Shown piece by piece: positions 9,510-20,490 of a stretch of 64,000 nucleotides of DNA; positions within the stretch are counted from its first letter, which is position 1, and every line of letters starts with the position of its first letter. Below the pieces are notes generated by a model. It ran no database searches, was not told the DNA's origin, and worked only from the letters and a program-made list of their open reading frames with translations. The DNA is from Argentina anserina (lineage: Eukaryota; Streptophyta; Magnoliopsida; Rosales; Rosaceae). The translations under genes and the position numbers were made by a program. The DNA is taken from assembly GCF_933775445.1 (NCBI RefSeq), contig NC_065878.1:21960395-22024394 (forward strand), given 5' to 3'.

Positions 9510-11630
9510 ATGGTTTCTGATTTATTTTCGAGTAAAATGTCCTGGAACTGCTTCTGTTGCATCTCTCAGGACGAGGATCAGCCAGAGGCCCCCAGGTACA
9601 GACATATATGGTTAGACCTATCTACTAGATCAAATAGTATGAGCTTATTTGTGTATTGACTCAATTTTTAGGGCTTCCATTTACCAGGGTAACCAAGAAT
9701 AGAGATTACCCTTGGGATATATACCCTCTCAAGGAGCTTCTTCATGCAACAAACAACTTCTACCATGAATACAAGATTGGTGAGGGAGGTTTTGGAAGTG
9801 TTTATTGGGGCCGAACAAGCAAAGGTGTCGAGGTAATTGTTTTCATCACTCTCCTAGTCTCCTTTAAAATCTTATGATATAAGTTGTACATGTGGTTCTT
9901 TCTTTATTATATATTCTGGTGATGATCTGCATATACAGATTGCAGTGAAACGACTAAAGACCATGACCGCAAAGGCAGAGATGGAGTTTGCAGTGGAAGT
10001 TGAGATACTAGGGAGGGTGAGACATAAAAATTTGTTAGGGCTGCGTGGATTCTACGCCGGAGGTGATGAGAGACTAATAGTGTATGATTTCATGCCTAAT
10101 CATAACCTGATCACCCATTTACATGGCCAGCTTGCAAATGACTGTCTTCTTGATTGGCCAAGAAGATTGGGCATCATGATTGGAGCAGCTGAAGGCTTAT
10201 CGTAAGCTCTAAACTGTTATCTTCAATTTGCACCAAAAATTTTAATTAATGGTTTATAAAATAAAAGGTAAACCCTCGATTAGGTCATCGATCTTTTTGT
10301 ACTTCTTTAGTACCAGAATCAGTTTATTAGCTTTTTTGAAATTGCAAAGGCCGTCCTTCATAAATGAATAACAAACTACATCTTTTTTTTGAAAGGGAAA
10401 ACAAACTACATCTTTGTTTAAATGAATACCTTAATTGGCCTAGCAGCTCTCTAATTCTGTAGTTCATTATCATATTGAGATCGAGGCAACATTTCTTATA
10501 AAAAAAAAAAAGAGATCAAGGCAACATTAGTTTGGTCCCCTTCTTTTTATTGAATATATGTGCACCAAAAATGAGTTTACTTACCAGTTACCACAAACTA
10601 AGTATGGTGTCATCATCCAAACGTACCAACAAAAAAATAACAATTAAGCAACCCATATATTTTCTGTTAGAAGATTACATGCCTAATTAAGTTCTAAATC
10701 ATTCTATATGAGAAAATCGTCGCAATATATATGCAGCGTAATCGACGGACTCGATAAACGAACATGTCTTTAAGAATTTATATACTCTCCGGCCTGTCCT
10801 CCCTAATTGGGGTTCAATGGAGTGCGATGTTAAGCTATGATCGATGGAGGTTGTTGTATTCTCTCTTTCTTTCTTTTTATGAATGGGATAATGCATGACC
10901 ACAGTTTCATTTATTTTTGACAATGAATATCACCATTGATCGATCTAATGGTATTGATATATTATCTTTCATGAATTAATTGTTAAGGTATCTGCACCAT
11001 GAGGCCAATCCTCATATAATACACAGAGACATAAAGGCAAGCAACGTGCTTTTAGACATGGATTTTCAAGCAAAAGTTGCTGATTTTGGATTTGCGAAGC
11101 TGATTCCAGAGGGTGTGAGCCATCTGACTACTAGAGTGAAAGGAACTCTTGGATATTTAGCTCCTGAATATGCTATGTGGGGAAAAGTTTCAGAGAGTTG
11201 TGATGTTTATAGCTTTGGTATCTTGCTCTTAGAAATAATAAGTGGAAGAAAGCCGATAGAGAAACTCCCTGGCGGAGTCAAACGTGACATTGTGCAATGG
11301 GCAACCCCTTATGTCGAAAAGGGTGCGTATACTCACATCGCAGATCCAAGGTTGAAGGGCAAGTTCGAACGCGAACAAATGAAGTTCACTATCATGATTG
11401 CGATGAAATGTACCGATAACAACCCTGAGAATCGACCTACCATGACAGAAGTAGTGAATTGGCTTAAGGAGGGGATGGGAACAAGGAAGAAGAAGATAAC
11501 AAATGTAGGAGGCATGGAGGATGATGAAAATGAAGAAAATGACGGAATTGATACTGATTTTGAAGGGTATGAGATGGAGATTTCTGACATCAAAAAGGAT
11601 ATTACAAATGCTAAATCACAAAGGAGATGA
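9510..11630 (+). CDS. PTI1-like / At3g15890-like receptor-like cytoplasmic kinase (four exons, 378 aa)
   Basis: Predicted exons are 9510-9595, 9688-9832, 9939-10201 and 10988-11630. All introns are GT-AG and the codons join exactly across each junction. The kinase domain starts near residue 53. It has P-loop GEGGFGSV (60-67), ATP-binding K81 in IAVKRLK, catalytic loop HRDIKASN (177-184, D179), DFG at 197-199 and APE at 223-225. An arginine before D179 marks it as an RD kinase, so it is probably active. There is no signal peptide or transmembrane segment. The N-terminal SWNCFCC cysteine cluster could be palmitoylated and tether it to the plasma membrane, as in related cytoplasmic kinases. The ~60-residue tail is acidic (DDENEENDG). 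The likely role is Ser/Thr (or dual-specificity) kinase signalling; its partner receptor is unknown. A second in-frame ATG at 9537 is an alternative start. Confidence 0.9.
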
Positions 11631-12836
11631 TGATCAATCCAAATCTAAATCTTTTATTTTGGGAGACTGATCAAACGTAGGTTCATCTTTGGCCTTAGTA
11701 TTTTGTTTTGAGAATTGAAATCTTGTATTTTCCATGCTGACCTTATAATTAGTTATCTGTGGGTCATTATCGGCCATGTCCCCTTGTATGTACTAGCTTG
11801 AAAAATTAGTAAACACGACTTGGTCTTCCTCTTATAGGTTTAATTATTATTATTGTATTACTAGTCTTCATTCTCTATTCGAAATATATTAAATTGTCTG
11901 ACGTACCAAGTATTCTACCTTCATGAGCTACATGTTATTCCACATTTGTCTCAACCGTTTGTTTTGTTTTTTTTATCTGCCCATAATCGTTCAACTTAAT
12001 TTGAAAGTCATAATGATATTTGATTCCAAAAACAAAATTCGTTCTTAACTTTTTTTTTTGTAATGGAACAATCTTGTCGTTAAACTTACTTCTCTTACTT
12101 TATATTTTGATTAACAGCCGCTAATTAAAATTCAAGGAAAGAACATGCAAGGACTTACATAAACTATTTTTAAAAGTAATAAAACAATTCTAACTAAGTT
12201 CTGAGTATAAAAGATTGTTGCTAGTAAGGAAACTTGTCCCTAAATACCATATGGATTTTAAAAGTTGAAGATTCTTGTGAGAATGTGAGTCTTGAAGAAA
12301 CATAAAACGATGATAATTCCCAAAACTTACGCGCGGTAAGCACTAATCAAGGTTCTGTGTTTGAAAATTAACTCCTGAATGACGAACCTTTTGGGGCCAA
12401 ATATATATTTGTAAGTGTCTGCTATACATTTCATCGACAATGATTTGACCTACCCCAACAGGTAAAGGACAACTGAATACCCTATCATATAATTTACTCT
12501 TTTCAAATGTAAAATTGAAAGCAAGAAAGCAACAGCAAAATATTTATTGTTTACATCCAGAGTTATTAATAATAATAAGACAAAACTATATCTTTTCTTT
12601 GGATATGGAAAGGGCCATCAGCAAGTTTGTCACAAAAATAAGAATTGATATTGGCATCCATTTTCTTACAAATCACGGCTTCTTCCAAACCGATCCATCA
12701 ATCGATATAATTGATGTCGAAGAATAGAGATCTCATATCTGAAAAATAATAAATAAAATACAATTTATAAGTGGGTGAATAATAACTAATTATATCGAGG
12801 TCTTTTGAGATTTAAAACTCAACACCATAAAATGTG
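11631..12836. other. 3' flank of the kinase gene, no further gene seen
   Basis: The sequence should include the kinase 3' UTR. It is AT-rich with no conserved frame. A 70-codon frame at 12515-12727 has no recognisable domain and is judged accidental. Confidence 0.5.
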
Positions 12837-13631
12837 GTTGGCTTAATGTGATGGTTGTGTTTGATTATGAGTGATTTGATTCGATTTGGTGGAGAATCGA
12901 AGGTGGAGGGAAGACCGCCGCCTTAGGCGGCGCGTGAGGGGAGGTGAGATGGGCTAGAGGCGGCCTTGGGACGTGGAAGGGGAGGAGAGGAAGAAAGGAG
13001 AGGTTTTGGGCGGCGGTGGGCAAGCCACACGCTGCCACTATGGAGGAGGCGCGTGAGCGCCACGCGCTGTCGCCGAAGGTGGCGGTTGAACAATGATTTT
13101 TCAAACAGTAAATTTTTATTTAAAAAAAATGATTTTTGTACGGTGAATGTAAAAAATAATTTACGTACAGTAATGATAAAAGTATTTTTCTGAAAAGTAA
13201 ATCAGTGATTTGTATTTACTAGAACTGTATTTACGATGGAATAGTACATGAGTGTACATGAATACGTAAAGAGCATGTACTTGTACATGAGTACGTAAAT
13301 AGTATGTACTTATACATGAATACGTGAATAGTATGTACGTGAACATTAATTTTGTAAAAACTGAAAATTACTGAACAGTAAAACAAGTAAAGGACTTGCT
13401 TTCGAAATTGTGGAAAATTATGCTCAGGAATATAAGGTGAGTAAATCTCACTATAACGAGTCTACCCTTCGAGGTGATTCAGGGTTACACTTATTTTAAA
13501 AGATCGAATTATGATATGTGTATGATATAGTGGGTCGTGTATCTGTATATATGGTAAAATCGATAGATATATTTGAGTTGCTATATTATGTACTGTCATA
13601 TTTCTATTTCCAAATGAGCTATTGATAGCAA

Positions 13632-13672
<41 letters not shown>

Positions 13673-14014
13673 ATTGAGCATGAGTGGTTTGTTTTTTGTA
13701 CAATAACATGTGAGGAATGTATTGTACGTGGTTTTAACTTGAATAATATTAAAACATTTTTCTGTCTTCGGACGTGTCGGCATGTCGGAACCTAGCCTTG
13801 GCCGGGCGATAGTTACGACACAGTTAGAGCTCTAGTATGTTTGCCGGTGTACTGGCATGAGAGGTAACATATGGGTTACCGGCTTATGAGTACTCATATT
13901 TTTAGATATTGGGTAACAGATGGTTGCCCAATGTCTGGCGGCGTACTAGCATGAGGGGTAACCGATGAGTACCCGAGTTTCAAGAGTACCCGTATTATAA
14001 ATGTATTTGGGTAA
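12837..14014 (+). mobile_element. Truncated 5' LTR (B-type) of the old chromovirus
   Basis: This stretch aligns with 23874-25136, beginning at GGTTGGCTTAATGTG and including the GC-rich GCCGCCTTAGGCGGCG block, the ACGTACAGTAATG block, a donor-like TATAAGGTGAG at 13431-13441 and a (TA)n run. The first ~730 bp and the last ~480 bp of the LTR are missing. Position and subtype make it the best candidate for the 5' LTR of the degenerate element whose interior starts near 14668. Confidence 0.75.
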
Positions 14015-14667
14015 ATGATAGAGCGTTAATTAAAACGTGTATAATAAACCTTGTAAAACATCATTGTTAGTATAGAATAAGCAGGGATCGTTCAGTCCGG
14101 GGAATTGAAGAGAACTCTAAACTTTTAGTGTTAACAAATAATGGGAGGTTTGATATTGATTATTAACTACTAAAATAAAACCTAAATTATTATTTACATG
14201 ATCGACTTCTCTTTAACAAACTTAAACCAAATTTACCATTACACCACATAATTACAAATTCGAACCTATCATGCATTCTAATTCGACCAATTACATACTT
14301 TTTAGAAACCAATACAATTAGAGCCTTAGGGGAACATCTAATCGTGCAAGATTTCAATTAACATTTAGATTGACTTAGGGCCTAATCTAAATTTGCATGC
14401 AATCGAATTCAATAACACTTAGGCTAGAAATCAAACAAGATTACATTTAAACACCAAATCTTTGTTAGAGACATATTTCATGTATGGCGTCACCCACCAT
14501 GGTTTCACATGCAAATTTCCATAAGAACTTCAAAAAAAAAAAAAACAGCCGCCCAGCCGCCTAGGCGGGAAAAAATCGGCCAACCATCTAGCAATGCCGT
14601 TTAGCACAAAATCGCTTCGGTCAGGAATCTCCGGGCGCCTAGGCGGCCCTAGGCGGCGATTTTTAGA
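14015..14667. other. Unclassified segment between LTR remnant and gag remnant
   Basis: It is not similar to any other part of the window. The first 500 bp are AT-rich and contain AGCAGGGATCGTTC, a motif I associate with plant repeats of uncertain class. At 14547-14660 a GC-rich patch carries several CGCCTAGGCGG palindromes. It replaces the expected LTR end, primer-binding site and gag start, so it is either an insertion or filler at a deletion. Confidence 0.4.
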
Positions 14668-17148
14668 ACATTGTCCGGGAGTATGAACCCCTTTTGCGCA
14701 GTTGTATCGGTTTGTCAGGCCAATAGGTGCGGCCTCTTTAGCCCAGAAATTTATGTGGGGACTTAAACAAAAATATAGGACCATCATATCAGCACTTTTT
14801 CTATCTACCAAGGAGTTGATGTATGAGAGTGCTCTGAATTTGGAACAGGCGAATAAGACTCGCGGAGGATAGTTGGAAAATAGGGATACTAGAGGAAAAT
14901 GCAAGGCAATCAGTGTAGGTAACGGGTCCTCAGGACCAAAAGGTGGATCTTGGAAGAGGCCGAGACCCTATTACCATACTCCAGCCAAGACTGCATCTCC
15001 ATCTGTTAGGACTGCATCTGTTAGACCGATGACATCAGTAAGGTGTTTCGTTCGCAACGAAATGGGACATTACGCCACAATTTGTCTGAAATCAAAGAGA
15101 ACAGGATGCTTTAAGTGTGGGCAAATGGGACATATGCCTAAAGATTGTACCCACCTCCACATGGTAGACACGAACATCAGAAGAGACAGTTACCAGCGGG
15201 CCAAGCTAGAGTGTTTGTAGTGGGTCAGTGTGACACAAGAGTGGAAGGTACTTTATATCTATTTTTGACTACCTTGCTAGAGTACTATTGGAAACTCTCT
15301 ATGTGTCACTTCACCTCTTGGAGTGTCCCTCGAACTGGAGACTATCTGCAAGGCTTGTCCTATTGTGATTGGAGGTAGAGAATTCTCGGCTTTTTTGATA
15401 GTGATTTCGGACCACACCTATGATGTGATCCTAGGAATTGATTGGTTGAGGCCGCAACATGCATTGATTAATTGCTTTGACATAGTAGTATTCTTCCATA
15501 GGCCCGGAGAACCAGTGTTTCGTTATCGTTGCCTCAAGTCAGATAATGCCATGAGAATAGGAGTTTTGGCACATGTGGAATCTGTGGATCAGAAAGTAAC
15601 TATTGCAGACATTGTAGTAGTATCGGAGTATAGTGAGGTGTTCAAAGAGATATCAGGGTTACCTCCTCGGAGAGTTGTAGATTTATGCATAGATGTGGTA
15701 CCCGGTACAGCGCCAGTGTCAAAGGCGCCGTATAGAATGGGACAAAACGAACTTAAGGAGTTGAATGTGCAGATAGATGAACTATTGGACCAATGGTTTA
15801 TTAGACCGAGCATCTCGCCTTGTGGTGCACCAGTGTTATTCGTGAAAAAGAAAGATGGTTCTCTGCGGTTATGTGTGGACTACAGGGAACTGAATAAGGT
15901 GACCATCAAGAATAGGTATCCCTTGCCTAGGATTGATGACTTGTTCGATCAGTTTAGAGGAGCTACGGTATTCTCTAAGATTGATTTGAGATTCGATTAC
16001 CATTAACTCAGGGTGAAGGAAGAAGATATATCAAAGACAACTTTCAGGACCCGGTATGGACACTATGAGTTTGTGATCATGCCGTTTGGTCTGACAAATG
16101 CACAAGCTATCTTTAGCCCGTACTTGGATGAGTTTGTTGTAGTATTCGTGGATGACATTCTGATATACTCCAAGTCTCAAGAGGAGCATGTGGTGCATCT
16201 GAGAACGGTGTTGTAAACCCTAAAGGAAGCATGATTGTATGCCAAACTCGAGAAGTGTGAGTTCTGGAAGGAAGAAGTGAAGTTCCTTGGTCACGTAGTC
16301 TCAAAGGATGATGTATTAGTAAACCCGTCAAAAGTGGAGGCAGTGAAGAGTTGGAGACCTCCAAAAGAACCCTACCGAGATTCGTAGTTTCCTTGGTTTG
16401 GCAGGATCCTACAGGAGGTTCATTGAAGGGTTTTCTAGCATTGCATCGTCATTGACCAAGTCGACCAAGAAATACGTTCAGTTTGTGTGGAAAAAAGTAT
16501 GTGAGGAGGCCTTCAACAAACTAAAGACCAGCTTGACCACGGCTCCAGTGTTGACAATTCCCACTAGTGGGGGCGGTTATGTCATTTATAGTGATGCATC
16601 GTTCCAAGGCCTACGTTGTGTGTTGATGCAGCATGCAGGAGTGGTTGCGTATGGATCTAGACAGTTAAATGTCTATGAGAAGAACTACCCCACTCACGAT
16701 CTAGAGCTCGCTGCAGTTGTTTTTTCCCTAAAGATTTGGCAAGAAAGGAAAGTTAGCTCCGAGATATGTTGGGTCCTTTGAAATTCTCGAGAAGGTAGGA
16801 GAATTAGCATATCGACTAGCCTGGCCTACTAGCATGTCTGGCATTCACAACGTCTTCCACATTTCTATGTTGAGGAGGTATGTACCAGATGAGTCACATG
16901 TGATTGATCATATCTCCATAGAGGTGATGGAGAATGCCACATTTGTTATTTAGCCAGTTCGTATTCTGAATAGATCCACAAAGAAGCTTCAGAGGAAAGA
17001 AGTAGAGCTAGTCAAGGTGTTGTGGAGCCATCATGATGAGGGCGATGCCTCTTGGGAACTAGAGTCTGATATGAAGACAAGATATCCGCAGTTGTTTGTT
17101 GAGTAGAGAACTTGAATTTCGAGACGAAATTCCTTTAAGGGGGTAGAT
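14668..17148 (+). mobile_element. Degenerate interior of the old Ty3/gypsy chromovirus (gag end, RT, RNase H, chromodomain-like end)
   Basis: In order: the gag C-terminus with two CCHC-type knuckles (15046-15150; the first has lost a cysteine); protease region lacking its active site; reverse transcriptase at 15590-16370 with [18 protein letters not shown] and FVDDILIYS; RNase H start at 16398-16745 with IYSDAS; then a direct join to the integrase C-terminus (GPFEIL-like, HNVFHISMLRRY) and a chromodomain-like end (VKVLWSHHDEGDASWE). Stops at 16005, 16214 and others, and several frameshifts, abolish expression. A polypurine tract at 17137-17146 (AAGGGGGTAG) precedes the 3' LTR. The integrase zinc-binding and DDE core are entirely deleted. 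It is a pseudogenised copy of the Tekay/Del type. Confidence 0.88.
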
Positions 17149-17204
17149 TGTAATGACCCGATTTGTTTCGGGATTAAATTATATGAATTCTTAGAAATTA
17201 ATAA
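17149..17204 (+). mobile_element. First 56 bp of the old element's 3' LTR (B-type)
   Basis: TGTAATGACCCGATTTG directly follows the polypurine tract and matches the start of the B-type LTR at 38493. It ends with AATAA, the target duplication of the younger insertion. The same LTR resumes after the other AATAA at 23178-23182. Confidence 0.85.
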
Positions 17205-17523
17205 TGTAATAACCCCAATTTTTCAAAACGATATTTGATTTGAAGTAAATTCTATAAAGTTTTGAAATTCATTTAAATCGAATTTGATTTGTTTGCAAAC
17301 GTTACGAAACGGAAACGGAAGCGTTCCGAGAACGTTTAATAAGAAAACGTTACGTTTCCGAACGAATTTATCGACTTTTATTCCGTCGCTCGGTTTCAAA
17401 AACTTCCTTCACGAAAGTTGTAGAGCTCGTCGATACGAGTTCGTGGATATGTGACGCGTTCAAAACGGACATCGTACGTAAAAGTTATTCACGTCGGAAG
17501 TTAGTTTCCGATTTGGAAACTAG

Positions 17524-17570
17524 TATAAAAAGGAATTTTTCTTACTAGGGTTTCCATAACAGGAAACCCC
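17524..17570 (+). promoter_or_regulatory. LTR core promoter: TATA box and start-site hairpin
   Basis: TATAAAA at 17524-17530 is followed 17 bp later by AGGGTTTCC and its inverse GGAAACCCC. The transcription start expected about 30 bp after a TATA box would fall inside this inverted repeat. The same arrangement occurs at 23417-23464, 28880-28928, 38815-38862 and, inverted, 42016-41971. Confidence 0.6.
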
Positions 17571-17982
17571 TCAGTTTCTCTCCGCCTCCCTCTCACTATC
17601 TCTCTCTCTCTCACCCGACCCTCTCTTCCTCCCTCCCTGCCGAATCGCTCCCTCCCCGATCACCACCCTCAGACCTTCGTGGCTTGCACCGCCACTCTCT
17701 ACGGCCTTGCGAGCTCCCCCGCAAACGACCCCGAGTCCTCCGCACCGTGCCTCGCCGCCACGAGCTTCGACCAGAACCAAGCTCGGAGCTTACCGCCGCT
17801 CCTCGCATCGTCACCGACGAAGATAGGGCACGAGGACTAGCTCGCTGTCGCCGCTTCTCCTACTCCACCTGCGACCAAGCAAGGCGCGGATCGAAGCACC
17901 ATCACGCCCTCGGCTCTATTCGACTCCGCCGTGCTCACGAGCCTCTCCGGTGGTCCACACGGCATCGCTGCACCCCCACAAG

Positions 17983-18932
17983 GTAAGGGTTCGATTGATA
18001 GATCGATTGATGTGCTTGATTGTTGAATCGGAGTTGTTTTGGGAGAAATCGAAGGAGGAGGAGATTTAGGGTTACCGCCGCCTAGAGGCGGCGCGTGGGA
18101 GCGAGTAGGGTAGCATAGGAGGGATCTGAAGTTGTAGGAAGGAAGAGGAGAAGGGATTGGACCCGGCGGTGGCGTGATACGCGCCGTTGGGGGTGTCGGC
18201 GCGTGGGCCCCACGCGCGGCCGGCCGGAGGTGGCCCGTGTGAGGCGGTGGGAACAGTTTTGACAGAAGGGCATTTTGGTAATTTACTGTGTACGGTAAAT
18301 GTAAATGTAATTTTTATTTACTACGGTAAATGTAATTAAATTTTACCTTCGGTAAATGTAAATATAAATTACTTTCAGTAAATGTAAAAAGTAATTTTGT
18401 GAAAGGGTAATTTAGTAAATTTTATTTACTGAATTTGTATTTACATTTAAATCGTACGTATACGTACAGAAATACGTATTAATATTTATACGAACAGAAA
18501 TACGTATTAATATTTATACGTACAGAAATACGTATATAATATTTATACGTACAGAAATACGTATTAATATTTATACGTACAGAAATACGTAGTAATATTT
18601 ATACGTACAGAAATACGTATATAATATTTATACGTACAGAAATATGTATACAGTTTTTATACGTACAGAAATACGTATATAATATTTATACGTACAGAAA
18701 TACGTATTAATTGCATATTTGTACAGTATCCGGGAATAGTAACAGTGAATAGTACCACTGAACAGTAACTTCGTAAAACCGAAAATTGCTGAACAGTAAC
18801 CGATTATTACTGTTTCGGCATTTAAAGGTTACGAAACGATTCTAAATTCTTTTCTTATCTTTTCAAGGTGATCGTTAAACCGAGGAAAAGAATTATCATC
18901 GGGAATTGTGGAATTACGCTCGAGTCGTTAAG
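17983..18932 (+). other. Candidate leader intron (17983-18867) and 65-nt exon (18868-18932) in the LTR
   Basis: AG|GTAAGG at 17981 is a good 5' splice site, and CTTATCTTTTCAAG|G at 18867 a good pyrimidine-rich 3' splice site. The 65-nt segment 18868-18932 ends at AAG|GTGAGT, a consensus 5' site. The LTRs at 28561 and 38493 have the same sites and exactly 65 nt between them (30104-30168 and 39979-40043). In the copy resuming at 23178 the second donor is mutated to ATGAGT. A further 3' site could be TTTGAAG|G at 20487, three bases before the gag ATG. Splicing is predicted from sequence only. Confidence 0.5.
18462..18715 (+). repeat. 28-29-bp minisatellite, about nine units, inside the LTR
   Basis: Units run CGTACAGAAATACGTATTAA followed by TATTTATA, with small variants (ATATAATA, AGTAATA, one ATATGTATACAG). 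Other LTR copies have one to three loosely similar ACGTA blocks at this position, so the array expanded in this copy or its lineage. It lies in the candidate leader intron. Confidence 0.85.
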
Positions 18933-20204
18933 GTGAGTAAAATCTCACTGAATTACGAATCTACCCTCGTGGTGATTCAACATTTTTGCAAGTGTGTTTA
19001 TCAAATGAATTACAACATGTATATAATTTAGTGGACTACATATATACAGTATAATGGTAATAAGTACATATATATATAGTTCATTAAATTACGTACTGTT
19101 ATTAATTCATTAAAAATAGTCATCTCGATGACGGAAGTTTGTGAATTGAGCATGTGTGGTGAAATATGACATGTATAAGATATAGTGGAATATATATATA
19201 TTGTATAAATGGTAAATAAGTACGAATATATATAGTTTGCTATATAATATACTGTTATGATTTTATTGTGATTCTATTGAGCATGTGATTTGAATTGTAC
19301 AATATGATGTGAGATTATTGTACGTGGTTTTTAACATTGAGATTGTTAAAATGTGAATTGTCTTCGGACCTGATTTTTGGTACAATATGATGTGAGATTA
19401 TTGTACGTGTTTGGCAAGTCGAAACCTAGCCTTTGGCCGGGCGAAAGTTACGATACAGTTAGAGCTCTAGTCTGTCTGCCTTAGTACTGCATGTGAGGTA
19501 ACGGGTGGTTATCTGCTCATGGGTACTCAGTTTATTTTGGATATTGGGTAGCGGGTGGCTATCCAATATCAACGGTGTATTACGAGAGGGGTAACAGATG
19601 TGTACCAGCGTTCTTGGTACCCGTATTATAAATGCATTGGGTAACCAGAAGGGTTACTTAATTTCCTCATGAGCGTTTTATTTCATATTTCTTTGGGTCA
19701 ACCAGATGGGCTGACCATTGGCTCATGAGGGCATTTATATTTGTTGTTTTGTGATCTTTCGTATATTTTGATATGCGAATTATATTTTGATTTTACTCAT
19801 ACGAGCTATAAGCTTACCGGGTTTGTGTTTACAATCCCGGTGCACCAATTCGATGGTGTAGGGGATAATTCCGCAGGTGCTAATTAGTGGAGGTTGAGTG
19901 ACGACTACAGAGGCTCGAAGTCGTTCGTATCCTACTTGTGGTGAGGTTTTAGCGTGGATTTGTGTGTGAGAAGTTGTGTAATTTCATTTGTGAGATTTGT
20001 GAGTGATTTGTGAGGATTATTACATTTCCATTTTATGTATGGATTATAAATTTGGGTTGTAATAATTGGTTGTCTGAGTTGTATTGAGAACTCAGAATTG
20101 ATCCGCTGATACACTTAATGATTTCGATTTATTTGGGATTATTTTGTGTTTAACGACTCGAGAATTTGGAGTTTTTAAGCTCGAAATTTTGGGGTCGTTA
20201 CAGT

Positions 20205-20216
20205 TGGTATCAGAGC
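20205..20216 (+). other. Primer-binding site for initiator methionine tRNA
   Basis: TGGTATCAGAGC lies two bases after the LTR end and is complementary to the 3' end of plant initiator tRNA-Met, the usual primer of minus-strand DNA synthesis in plant LTR elements. Confidence 0.93.
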
Positions 20217-20490
20217 CTAAGTGCGTATTTGGCGATTATCAATATCATCCGGGAGTGATGATCCGACTGCAGGCGGGCACCCATCACATGCTCCTCGGTA
20301 TTGATATGTCGTCGGGTACGCGAGAGTGTTTTAGGAGCCATACCTGATGGTTTGGTCCTCTGAGAAGTATCGTGATGATACTTCTATGATTCATCTTATC
20401 CTGAAATTTCATGTTAATACCTATTGAATCTGTTTTAGTTGAATTCGAGATTTCACAAGTATTGACTAAGTGTTTCGTTGTTTGAAGGTG

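Larger units (their letters stand above)
17205..20202 (+). repeat. 5' LTR of the younger chromovirus (2,998 bp)
   Basis: A complete LTR: TG start, CA end, primer-binding site directly after. It contains a TATA box at 17524-17530, an AGGGTTTCC/GGAAACCCC hairpin at 17547-17570, a GC-rich segment up to ~17982, a 28-29-bp minisatellite, and the candidate splice sites described separately. The length fits Tekay/Del-type elements, which are known for long LTRs. Confidence 0.92.

Noticed and set aside
12515..12727. 70-codon open frame downstream of the kinase
   Set aside because: AT-driven composition and no domain, so probably chance.
14530..14904. 124-codon minus-strand open frame across the gag remnant
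   Set aside because: It is antisense to recognisable gag sequence and covers the CGCCTAGGCGG palindrome patch, so it is a shadow frame.
18462..18715. Regular 28-29-bp repeats that look at first like a CRISPR array
   Set aside because: There are no unique spacers between units, repeat variants are gradual, and the array lies inside an LTR of a plant retrotransposon. It is a minisatellite.
20205..20216. tRNA-like sequences at primer-binding sites (also 46935-46946)
   Set aside because: Only the 12-base complement of the tRNA 3' end is present, with no cloverleaf, so these are primer sites and not tRNA genes.
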